Of a DNA stretch of 37,888 nt, positions 17,488 to 24,143 are shown piece by piece. The stretch lies in assembly GCA_937897005.1 (NCBI GenBank), contig CALCOQ010000255.1:1-37888 (forward strand), in the 5' to 3' direction. Position 1 is the first letter of the stretch; each line of letters starts with the position of its first letter. Under the pieces are notes generated by a model. The model saw only the letters and a program-made list of their open reading frames with translations. It ran no database searches and had not been told where the DNA came from. The position numbers and the translations under genes are program-made. The stretch comes from an uncultured euryarchaeote (GTDB lineage: Archaea; Thermoplasmatota; Poseidoniia; Poseidoniales; Poseidoniaceae).

Positions 17488-17880
17488 ATGAATGGCATGG
17501 TCGCTCGGGAATCCAGTATTCCCAGGATGGGATGGAAGATGGGAAGAGCCTTCAGAGAAGGAATATCAGATGAGAAAAAGGTGCGATTTCATCAAAGAAT
17601 ATCGCAGATGATGAACATTGGTGGACGGGCAAGAAGAAGTAAAGCGGACGAAGGTCCCCGTGTCAGAGTGCCAGCGATGATCACTGTTGAAGACGAAGAA
17701 TGGATCTGGGAACAGGTGAGTGCTGACGTACTGGCCTCACTATCTCATAGATTGATGATCCAAGATGCTGACGGTAACGCTCAGCCCCTAGGGTGTACTG
17801 CAGATTTCGATACCGCTCTAGCATTAGCCAAGGAAATGGCAAGTGAAGGTGAAGTCATCCTCATCGAACCCAATCTCTGA
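17488..17880 (+). CDS. Small soluble protein of unknown function
   Basis: About 130 residues, without signal peptide or membrane helix. The N-terminal half is basic (KMGRAFREGISDEKKVRFHQ), and the C-terminal half is mixed alpha/beta with EDEEWIWEQVSADVLASL and a final EGEVILIEPNL strand. The start is unclear. An in-frame TTG at 17416 overlaps the previous stop codon and would add 24 residues; the ATG at 17488 is used here. The gene follows the polytopic membrane protein on the same strand and is followed by a palindrome and another small gene. I recognise no family. Confidence 0.6.
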   Translation: MNGMVARESSIPRMGWKMGRAFREGISDEKKVRFHQRISQMMNIGGRARRSKADEGPRVRVPAMITVEDEEWIWEQVSADVLASLSHRLMIQDADGNAQPLGCTADFDTALALAKEMASEGEVILIEPNL

Positions 17881-17893
17881 ACCCACGGGTTCA
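17878..17893. terminator. Palindromic hairpin after the small unknown gene
   Basis: TGAACCC and GGGTTCA form perfect 7-base arms around AC, beginning within the stop codon. As RNA it would give a 6-base-pair stem with a 4-base loop. There is no following T-run, so it may be an operator or processing site rather than a terminator. Confidence 0.3.
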
Positions 17894-17919
17894 ATAGGAA
17901 GCAGGATTCTCCATCTTCG

Positions 17920-18204
17920 ATGATTAAGGAATTGATTCCATTAACAGAAGAAATGCTGCCATATTCACCTGAGGAAGGATTGAATGTCGCGGTGGACGGG
18001 CAACCTGCCCGATGCTGGAAATCATTCCGAGGATGGGGGAGTGAAAAGATAGTGATATTGTTTGATGAGGACCATCACAGATGGAGCGATGGGTTCACGA
18101 CCAAGTACTACGAATTCAGAGCACCGGGTAAGATGCATTGGGGTTTCGACGGTGGGGTGATGGAAATCTTCGTCATTCCTTCAGAAGGTACTGAAGAGGA
18201 ATGA
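17920..18204 (+). CDS. Small soluble protein of unknown function
   Basis: A 94-residue protein rich in aromatic residues and predicted to be mostly beta: PARCWKSFRGWGSEKIVILF, then DEDHHRWSDGFTTKYYEFR, then KMHWGFDGGVMEIFVIPSEG. There is no signal peptide or membrane segment. The size and Trp/Tyr/Phe pattern resemble small beta-barrel ligand or RNA-binding domains, but no family can be named. It lies 39 bases after the preceding gene, with a palindrome between, and ends 14 bases before the convergent Sec61-beta gene. Confidence 0.65.
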   Translation: MIKELIPLTEEMLPYSPEEGLNVAVDGQPARCWKSFRGWGSEKIVILFDEDHHRWSDGFTTKYYEFRAPGKMHWGFDGGVMEIFVIPSEGTEEE

Positions 18205-18218
18205 AGTCGTGTTTCGCA

Positions 18219-18416
18219 TCAAAAGATGCCGAAGAACCACTCAAGGACGCCATGATTGGCAAGATAAACAACTGCTGACAGAATGATACATGCAGCATAT
18301 ATCTGACCTTTGGTGAAATGCCATGCATCCTCCGATTCCTCATCGAAATATCGAATCAGACCAGCAGCTTGTTGGATGCCACTGCCATCCTTCTTCTTGC
18401 TTTTCTTCACCGCCAT
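18219..18416 (-). CDS. Preprotein translocase subunit Sec61-beta (archaeal SecG)
   Basis: The 65-residue protein has the archaeal/eukaryotic Sec61-beta pattern: a short basic N-terminus (MAVKKSKKKDGSG), the conserved QQAAGLIRYFDEE segment, and one C-terminal membrane helix (YAACIILSAVVYLANHGVL). It is a peripheral tail-anchored subunit of the SecYE channel, with the N-terminus in the cytoplasm. The ATG at 18416 is preferred over the TTG at 18422. It is short and easily missed in annotation. The neighbouring coiled-coil gene lies 59 bases upstream on the same strand. Confidence 0.88.
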   Translation of the reverse strand: MAVKKSKKKDGSGIQQAAGLIRYFDEESEDAWHFTKGQIYAACIILSAVVYLANHGVLEWFFGIF

Positions 18417-18475
18417 GGTCAACCAGCGTGCCGGCGAAATGCCATCCCTATTTCAACGCGACGGGAATCCGGCAA

Positions 18476-19492
18476 CTACTCTTCTCCGTCTGTTGTCAGG
18501 TCAATATATGGTATTTCAGCCTCAGAACCCACTTTCTCAAGCGTCAACAGGTCCTCAGCTTCTGCACCCGTCTCCTGTGGAAGAGATTCGTCCACTTCCG
18601 CCACAGAGTCCTCGAATTCCTCTAGAGCCGGAGCGGAGGCGAAGACTTCCTCGAATTCAACATCTTCAGCACTGACCGAATGAAAAATCACCGCTTCATC
18701 CTCTTCCTCAAAGACTTGATGCCTGACTTCCTTCTCAGGATCTGCTTCGATGAGAGCAGTGTCGATTCTTGCAAACGCTCTCTCTAATGCTGCGGCATTG
18801 TCCTCATGTAGTGCTTTGGAGGAGACGTCTACATCTCTCAATGCTCTCTCTATCGCTGCTGCAGCAGAACGCCTATCGAAATCAGGAAATTCATCCTTGC
18901 CTAAACCAACCAGTTTCTTCTTCATCTCAGCTATTCTGCTCTCTCTCTTCTCAATCTCAAGCCTCAATGCAGTCCTGCACTGATTCATATGTCGATTCCA
19001 TTCTTCTGAATGGGCCTTGGTATCCATACCTGTTACTCTTGCCCATTTCTTTCTTCTCATCGGCTCCCACAATGGACGCCCCATGGCAGAACAAAGGTCC
19101 AGAACCAGTCTACACCTCCTTTCTAATGGCCCCCTGATGATTATCTGATTGAGGAATGACGATGCTAACAATCCCAAACCCCAGTATGGCCTGCTCGCAA
19201 CTTCAACCCAAACAACCTCGTCCCCAAATTCAATTCTCCATCTCTGTTCATCAAAACCCGGTAACTCCACGATCCTTGGTGGAGCATGAGCGCCGAATAC
19301 TCGCATCAACATTGCCATGACATCTCCAAGGATGATCGAACCACTGGCTGAAGGATGGTTGGCTGGACGGAGAATGCCTGTTTCTCCATTCATTTCTATT
19401 CCAAATTCATCTTTGGCCTTTCTGACCTGTGCCCACAGTACAGTCTTCACTGCATCGAGTGTGGATGGAGGTGGAGTCTCGTCCTCTGGCAC
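18476..19492 (-). CDS. Cytoplasmic protein of unknown function with coiled coil and acidic tail
   Basis: No family recognised. Residues 1-150 form a mixed alpha/beta domain (RWRIEFGDEVVWVEVASRP, GPLERRCRLVLDLCSAMGR) of a type seen in small sensor or scaffold modules. Residues 165-195 form a coiled coil (LRLEIEKRESRIAEMKKKL), a helical region follows (AAAIERALRDVDVSSKAL), and the last 90 residues are strongly acidic. There is no signal peptide or membrane helix. GTG start at 19492. It is divergent from the histone H1-like gene, sharing a promoter region of about 100 bases, and is followed by Sec61-beta. The acidic tail could interact with the basic neighbour protein (speculative). Confidence 0.75.
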   Translation of the reverse strand: MPEDETPPPSTLDAVKTVLWAQVRKAKDEFGIEMNGETGILRPANHPSASGSIILGDVMAMLMRVFGAHAPPRIVELPGFDEQRWRIEFGDEVVWVEVASRPYWGLGLLASSFLNQIIIRGPLERRCRLVLDLCSAMGRPLWEPMRRKKWARVTGMDTKAHSEEWNRHMNQCRTALRLEIEKRESRIAEMKKKLVGLGKDEFPDFDRRSAAAAIERALRDVDVSSKALHEDNAAALERAFARIDTALIEADPEKEVRHQVFEEEDEAVIFHSVSAEDVEFEEVFASAPALEEFEDSVAEVDESLPQETGAEAEDLLTLEKVGSEAEIPYIDLTTDGEE

Positions 19493-19530
19493 ATCCTAAG
19501 GACACTGATGATATTCATCATGCTTGTGCC

Positions 19531-19539
19531 TAAAAATTT
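19531..19539 (+). promoter_or_regulatory. Possible TATA-like element upstream of the H1-like gene
   Basis: TAAAAATTT lies 55 bases before the ATG of the Lys/Ala-rich protein gene, in the only A/T-rich stretch of the divergent intergenic region. It is flanked by short inverted arms, CCTAA (19529-19533) and TTAGG (19545-19549). Archaeal TATA boxes are A/T octamers, so the match is plausible but unverified. Confidence 0.3.
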
Positions 19540-19594
19540 GATTCTTAGGGCCATATTCAAATCCGCGAACCTTCACGTCGCCTCCGGTGTGTTG

Positions 19595-20194
19595 ATGGCC
19601 AAGAAGAAATCTCCCGCAAAGAAGACTGGTGGAGCAAATAGGTCTGCAGCAGCGAAGAAAGCAGCGGAGACGCGCAAAAAGAATGCGGCTGCTAAGAAGA
19701 AAGCGGAAGAAGCAGCCGCTCGAAAGAGGAAGGCCACAGCGAAGAAAGCGGCAGAAACCAGACGAAGGAATGCTGCTGCCAAGAAGGCGGCGGCCGAAAA
19801 GAAGAAGGTGGCGGCGGCAAAGAAGGCGGCTGAAACATCCAAGAAAAGAGCGGCAGCGGTTGCGAAGAGGAAGAACGATGCAAAGAAAGCCGCGGCTACG
19901 GCTAGAGCAAAGAAGATTGCTACTACAACTCCAGCAATTCCCAAAGAAAAGAAAGAAACTCAAAAAAAGGCCGCAGCAAAGAAAACTCCAGCCAAGAAGA
20001 GTCCTGTAAGAAAGAAGGCAACTCCGAAAAAGGCTGCAGCAAAGAAAAGTCCTGCAAGAAAGAAGGCAACTCCGAAAAAGGCTGCAGCAAAGAAAACTCC
20101 AGCCAAGAAATCGGCTCCTGATGAGCGGGCGAAACTCAAGGGCCCCAGCGTCCAAGACATCATCGATCGTGCGAAGCTAAACAAAACAAATTGA
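19595..20194 (+). CDS. Histone H1-like Lys/Ala-rich DNA-binding protein
   Basis: The 199-residue protein is almost entirely Lys, Ala, Arg and Thr. It carries repeats of AAETRKKNAAAKK type in the first half, and TPKKAAAKKSPARKKA and TPAKKS motifs in the second. These S/TPxK-like motifs recur in eukaryotic H1 tails and bacterial Hc1/AlgP-like proteins, which bind and compact DNA without a globular fold. Only the last 20 residues (VQDIIDRAKLNKTN) look like an ordered helix. The frame is open upstream to 19355, but the ATG at 19595 is where the basic sequence begins. Homology to any H1 need not be real, because low-complexity sequence converges. Its position near a recombinase and DNA-binding genes fits a nucleoid role. 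Confidence 0.82.
   Translation: MAKKKSPAKKTGGANRSAAAKKAAETRKKNAAAKKKAEEAAARKRKATAKKAAETRRRNAAAKKAAAEKKKVAAAKKAAETSKKRAAAVAKRKNDAKKAAATARAKKIATTTPAIPKEKKETQKKAAAKKTPAKKSPVRKKATPKKAAAKKSPARKKATPKKAAAKKTPAKKSAPDERAKLKGPSVQDIIDRAKLNKTN
20000..20095 (+). repeat. 48-base tandem repeat inside the H1-like gene
   Basis: Two adjacent 48-base copies (20000-20047 and 20048-20095), seen to differ at one base (T versus C in the eighth position), each begin AGTCCTG and encode SPxRKKATPKKAAAKK. A further partial similarity follows. The near-identity indicates recent duplication, so the protein's length may vary between strains. Confidence 0.85.
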
Positions 20195-20236
20195 AGCGCA
20201 CGAATCCTTCATGGACCGTAGGTTCAATGCAAAGGT

Positions 20237-20419
20237 ATGCCAAGAAGGAAGTACGGCCGTTTAAGGAAGGTCGTTGAACTTCCACCAAAAGGGAATTGTT
20301 CACGCTGTAGAACCGGAAAGTTCTGCCCTATCACCGGTCACGTCGGCAATCAAGTCTCACCCTCAAGAAAATGGCAAGGCCCAGACAAATCAATCAAACA
20401 CATCAGGAAGAGGGATTGA
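20237..20419 (+). CDS. Tiny basic Cys-rich protein, possible zinc-binding
   Basis: Sixty residues, very basic, with Cys21, Cys24, Cys30 and His35 (NCSRCRTGKFCPITGH). This C-x2-C-x5-C-x4-H arrangement could bind one zinc. AAAGGT precedes the ATG. It lies 42 bases after the H1-like gene on the same strand. Its last 30 bases overlap the convergent recombinase gene. Such a short open frame could be chance, but the Cys/His spacing, basic composition and position favour a real nucleic-acid-binding protein. Confidence 0.5.
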   Translation: MPRRKYGRLRKVVELPPKGNCSRCRTGKFCPITGHVGNQVSPSRKWQGPDKSIKHIRKRD

Positions 20420-21520
20420 ATCAGCCTCGATGATCGGAACTTCTTCCACGGGGTTCTCATCGGCTTCAAGTGCCTTCTTTTTCTCTTCAAGGGCATCTCG
20501 AAGTGTCTGTGCTCTCCTGTAGACTTCCCGCAAGGTCTGATCGCCAATCTCCAGATACACTCTGGTGGTTGAGATGTTGGCATGTCCCAGCAATCGCTGA
20601 ATCGAAACCAGATCCGCACCCCTCTCTAGTAATCCGGTAGCGAAATTGTGGCGTAACACATGCGGAGTCAGCCTCCCTCGAGGTAGACCTGCTTGCTTAC
20701 CCAGTACATTCATCAATTTCTGGATTGAACGTGGTGTCAGCCGACCTCCCCTGTTATTGAGAAGTAATGCGCTATCCTCGTGTTTGTTACGATCTTCTCT
20801 TGAGGGATTCCACAGATTGATCGCCCTGATCGTCTTATCAGTGAACAGGACCATTCTGTCTTTGTTACCTTTACCTCCAACAACGCGAGCACTGTAATCT
20901 TCAACATCGATATCATATTCATCAAGATTACACAATTCACTCACTCGCATCCCAGTATCCAACAAGATGGTGATGATGATGTTGGCAACTGGGTTCTCCC
21001 AGTTCGCTGCGGTTCGTAGAACAATCTCCAGTTCATTTCTGTTCAATGTGCGGGGTAGCCTCTTACCGCGGTGTGGACGACTGATGTGGTCTGGCATGCT
21101 ATGGCCAAGCCAACGCAATAAATGCCCCGCAGCAGCCAATCTGGCATGTACTGTAGACGGTTTCAATTGATTCAGGGATTGCTGCCAAAGTTCCAATCTA
21201 CCGGTATGAGTGGCGATTCGGATATGCAATTCCTCAACAGTGAGGGAAACCGCCTGGTCTCTAGACAAGATGATCTCGCCTGGTAAGGCAGTCTCTATCA
21301 AACGTCGAACCCCAATAAGATACGATTTGCTGGTGTTCTCACTCTTACCTTCTGTCTGAAGTTGTTGTTGCCAACATCCCAACCAAGGTAGTGAAGATAT
21401 TCGAGCCAAACGCTGTGGTAGATTTGGGGGAGGGGGGTCTTTCGATACCCCGTTATCCTTATCGGCATCCAAGAATGACTGGCGCCTCTCATCAAGGCCT
21501 CTGAATCCCCTATCGCGCAT
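20390..21520 (-). CDS. Tyrosine recombinase of the XerC/XerD type
   Basis: Site-specific recombinase with all catalytic residues: Arg192 (TGMRVSELCNLDEYDID), Lys217 (GGKGNKDR), His287 and Arg290 (TPHVLRHNFATG), His313 (LLGHANISTTRVY) and nucleophile Tyr322. The N-terminal SAM-like core-binding domain spans about 45-140. The first 40 residues are variable. In archaea the XerA protein resolves chromosome dimers at dif, but plasmid and element integrases share this architecture, so either role is possible. No tRNA-targeting or element-like genes flank it, which favours a housekeeping Xer role (inference). About 130 bases separate it from the RimK-like gene upstream. No dif-like site was recognised in the window. 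Confidence 0.92.
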   Translation of the reverse strand: MRDRGFRGLDERRQSFLDADKDNGVSKDPPPPNLPQRLARISSLPWLGCWQQQLQTEGKSENTSKSYLIGVRRLIETALPGEIILSRDQAVSLTVEELHIRIATHTGRLELWQQSLNQLKPSTVHARLAAAGHLLRWLGHSMPDHISRPHRGKRLPRTLNRNELEIVLRTAANWENPVANIIITILLDTGMRVSELCNLDEYDIDVEDYSARVVGGKGNKDRMVLFTDKTIRAINLWNPSREDRNKHEDSALLLNNRGGRLTPRSIQKLMNVLGKQAGLPRGRLTPHVLRHNFATGLLERGADLVSIQRLLGHANISTTRVYLEIGDQTLREVYRRAQTLRDALEEKKKALEADENPVEEVPIIEADSIPLPDVFD

Positions 21521-21650
21521 ACTAACGCCTCCTTCAATCGCCGTAGCGAGTGCATCCCTACCCCCGGAGGGGTACTGCCCACCAAGGGTATCACATCAAG
21601 AAGCCTTCGTTGAATGCCGACTCCGGCAATCGAAAATCTGGAATCCTTCT

Positions 21651-22856
21651 TCAACCCAGACCCACTGAATCGAATTGGTCCTTGGTATCCAATGCTCTGG
21701 AGGACTGAATGCTGTTTGTGACTGTTTTCAACGCTGCTCTCAATATCTTGGTCTGACCATAGAAAATGACCACATCGTCATACCTCAATTGAGTATGTGG
21801 ATCTGGATTCCATACCAATTTATTATCTCTCGATAGAGCAAACACAGGAATGGCATCCTTCATGGTGGATGGAAATACCTCTTCAATCGTCTTTCCAATG
21901 AGTGGGAGATGGTTGCGTAGATGCAAGGAAAGCGCTCCTTGTCCAGGCTGGGTTCTCATCAACTGGGCCATATCAATATCAGCAAAATCGTGATCATCCA
22001 TGATGAATTCAATGATTTTCGCCGCTACATTCACCCCACTTGCTTTCTCAATACCCTCTAGACCTGGGGAGGAGTTGACTTCGAGTACAAGCGGGCCATC
22101 GGAGCCTTCGAGTAAATCCACTCCAGCGACTTTCAACCCCAATACTCTGGCTGCGCGTTTTGCAACCTCCTCATATTCCAATGGCAGGTCTATTGGCTCC
22201 ACTACCCCATTGAGATGGAAATTAGAACGAAATTCACGGCCGCGACTTCTGCGTCTCATGCTGGCGACAACCGTGTCACCCACCACCAATGCCCGAACAT
22301 CTGTACCGTGGCTCTCAGCGATATATTCCTGGATCAACACTGCTTTTCCAGTCAACAACAATGCTTCAACCAGATTCTTTGTCTCTCTGAAAGTATGGCG
22401 AAGAAATACACCATGCCCTTGAGTTCCTTGAGTCACTTTAACCACTACTGGTAGTCCACCTACATCATCAATGGCATTCTCAACATCCCTGAGATCTCTG
22501 ACATATGCGGTCTTTGGAATCTCGATCTTGTTCTTGGCCAGTAATTGGCTGGCTCGAAGTTTATCTCTGCTTTGAATGATTCCTGAACTTGAATTTGCAG
22601 TATATATTCCGAGTTGCTCGAACTGTCGCATCAATGCAACCCCATGATCAGTGATTGAATGGCCGATTCGCGGTAGCACTACATCATGCGAAAAATGCCT
22701 GCCTTTATGCAGAATCTGGACCTTGTCCTCAGCAATCATCAACGAGAATTGCAAAGGGTCAAGAACTTCGACATCACAATTCCGTTTTCTGGCTTCTTCA
22801 ACCAGTCTCCGGGTGCTGTAAAGGCGCGGACCGCGCGACAATATTGCAAGTCTCAT
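21651..22856 (-). CDS. RimK-type ATP-grasp ligase fused to a TrkA-C-like domain
   Basis: RimK-family enzymes ligate glutamate or similar amino acids to a carboxyl group of a protein or small molecule with ATP. The N-terminal pre-ATP-grasp domain (MRLAILSRGPRLYSTRRLVE) and the ATP-grasp core are present: VVKVTQGTQGHGV, VLIQEYIAESHGTDVRALV, and the metal-binding LVLEVNSSPGLEGIEKASG near residue 260. RimK normally stops near residue 300. Here about 100 residues follow that match the TrkA-C/RCK-C pattern: GKTIEEVFPSTMKDAIPVFA, then WNPDPHTQLRYDDVVIFYG. That domain often binds nucleotides or regulates K+ channels, so this may be a ligand-regulated ligase. The substrate cannot be told from sequence. 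The gene diverges from a membrane protein gene. Confidence 0.9.
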   Translation of the reverse strand: MRLAILSRGPRLYSTRRLVEEARKRNCDVEVLDPLQFSLMIAEDKVQILHKGRHFSHDVVLPRIGHSITDHGVALMRQFEQLGIYTANSSSGIIQSRDKLRASQLLAKNKIEIPKTAYVRDLRDVENAIDDVGGLPVVVKVTQGTQGHGVFLRHTFRETKNLVEALLLTGKAVLIQEYIAESHGTDVRALVVGDTVVASMRRRSRGREFRSNFHLNGVVEPIDLPLEYEEVAKRAARVLGLKVAGVDLLEGSDGPLVLEVNSSPGLEGIEKASGVNVAAKIIEFIMDDHDFADIDMAQLMRTQPGQGALSLHLRNHLPLIGKTIEEVFPSTMKDAIPVFALSRDNKLVWNPDPHTQLRYDDVVIFYGQTKILRAALKTVTNSIQSSRALDTKDQFDSVGLG

Positions 22857-22977
22857 CGAAGTAAACCGTACACCCCTCCCATTTCAAATCAATCCAACAA
22901 TATTGTCATTTGTCTTGAAAAGTCATGAGATTGGATTATACGTGCCTTTCAAGATGAAGTCTGTGCTCCGAGGGGCC

Positions 22978-24048
22978 ATGCCGCCCGCTTGGGGACCATC
23001 AGATGGGCCAGGAGGGCCTCCTCCAGGTACACGCCCGGGGATGACTGGCCCCGGAGGACCTCCTCCAGGTTCAGCCATGAATCAAGACGACCAAGGCTCA
23101 GAGATGGGTATCGAGAATTTGCGTTCCACGGTCAAGAAGGCACGATGGAATGTATTCATGTATCTTGGAATTGCAGCGATGATGTTCGCATTTGCATTGA
23201 TTCCACTGCCCGTTCCTGCTCCTTGGGATGATGAAACAGAATTGACTGACGATGTTTCAGGAGGGGAATTGCAGCAAGAATTACCATATCTGTTCGGAAT
23301 GCCGGTTGATGGGAGAGATGCTACTGATGTGAGATTGGTGCTTGAAGTAGTGCCAAAGGATGGAGGCACCTTCCATGTACATGTGATTGAAGCACACTGT
23401 GGAACCAACACTATCACAAATGAACTGATTGAATTTGAAACCGCGATTGCAAAAAATGAATCATTTGACAGCACCCACCGACTCTATGTTGATTCTATTC
23501 CTGCTAAGAGCTATGAAATGGAATTCAAACTCGACCCTGGTGGATATTGCCTCGTGGTAGAATACGAACACCCTGTCGGCCATTCTTTGGGATCATTGGA
23601 AGTCACTGCTTCGGTCTACGGCTTGAGAGAGATAGGTGGTGGGCTGGGTGGAATCGCATTGCTTTGGGCCACTTTCGGATTCATCGGTGCTCAACGGAAA
23701 GGCAAGATACTGAAAGAAAAGACCTCGGTTCATCGCGGTTCGATGAGTGTTGAAGAGGAAGTCATGGAGGAGACTACTCAAGCCATCATCACTGCTGGCC
23801 CAGGGAGTCCTCCAACAGAAGACCTGCCGATGGAGAGTGCGTATGCCGCTCAACCAGCGCAGCAGCCAGCACCAGCGCAGCAGCCAGCACCAGTACAACA
23901 GATGCCACCTGCCTACGCTCCGGTGAGCACACTGAACTACATTGAATCTGGAGATGGATACCACTACATCCTGAGGGATGACAACTCCTTTGATCCTCAA
24001 CCTTACATCAAGCAATCAGATGGCACTTACGTGCCATTCTCAGGTTGA
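22978..24048 (+). CDS. Membrane protein with Gly/Pro-rich N-terminus and Ala/Pro/Gln repeat tail
   Basis: No family recognised. The N-terminus is rich in Gly and Pro (GGPPPGT, GGPPPGS). A helix (WNVFMYLGIAAMMFAFALIP) leads to an extracytoplasmic domain of about 150 residues with two cysteines, then a second helix (GLGGIALLWATFGFIGAQ). The cytoplasmic tail contains a repeat of AQQPAP units and ends in an aromatic segment (DGYHYILRDDNSFDPQPY, SDGTYVPF). The ATG at 22978 is chosen; an ATG at 22954 is possible. The architecture, with an outside domain between two helices and cytoplasmic aromatic motifs, is shared with other proteins in this window. The next gene on the same strand begins 95 bases downstream. 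Confidence 0.78.
   Translation: MPPAWGPSDGPGGPPPGTRPGMTGPGGPPPGSAMNQDDQGSEMGIENLRSTVKKARWNVFMYLGIAAMMFAFALIPLPVPAPWDDETELTDDVSGGELQQELPYLFGMPVDGRDATDVRLVLEVVPKDGGTFHVHVIEAHCGTNTITNELIEFETAIAKNESFDSTHRLYVDSIPAKSYEMEFKLDPGGYCLVVEYEHPVGHSLGSLEVTASVYGLREIGGGLGGIALLWATFGFIGAQRKGKILKEKTSVHRGSMSVEEEVMEETTQAIITAGPGSPPTEDLPMESAYAAQPAQQPAPAQQPAPVQQMPPAYAPVSTLNYIESGDGYHYILRDDNSFDPQPYIKQSDGTYVPFSG
23854..23889 (+). repeat. 18-base perfect tandem repeat encoding PAQQPA
   Basis: Two identical adjacent 18-base units (23854-23871 and 23872-23889), followed by a degenerate third, encode the Ala/Pro/Gln-rich linker in the membrane protein tail. It is a slippage-prone site. Confidence 0.75.
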
Positions 24049-24143
24049 GTTCGTGAATCGGCTATCCAACCCCCCTGTTGCTTGTTCTTATTGGGCGAGC
24101 CTTCAAAGGGTCCCAGCGGCGCCTGATTATCACAGGTCAGAAG

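Noticed and set aside
19496..20155. Long antisense frames opposite the H1-like gene.
   Set aside because: They are shadows created by the Lys/Ala codon bias of the real gene and encode Phe/Leu/Cys-rich nonsense.
21298..21654. An open frame on the minus strand overlapping the start of the recombinase and the stop of the RimK-like gene by ATGA.
   Set aside because: It runs out of frame through the recombinase core and resembles nothing. The recombinase has a full domain set from 21520. A frameshift joining the two was considered because of a G-rich run near 21426-21438, but nothing is missing from the recombinase.
20195..22977. An integrated mobile element around the tyrosine recombinase.
   Set aside because: No att-like direct repeats, tRNA target or element genes flank it; the neighbours look like host genes.
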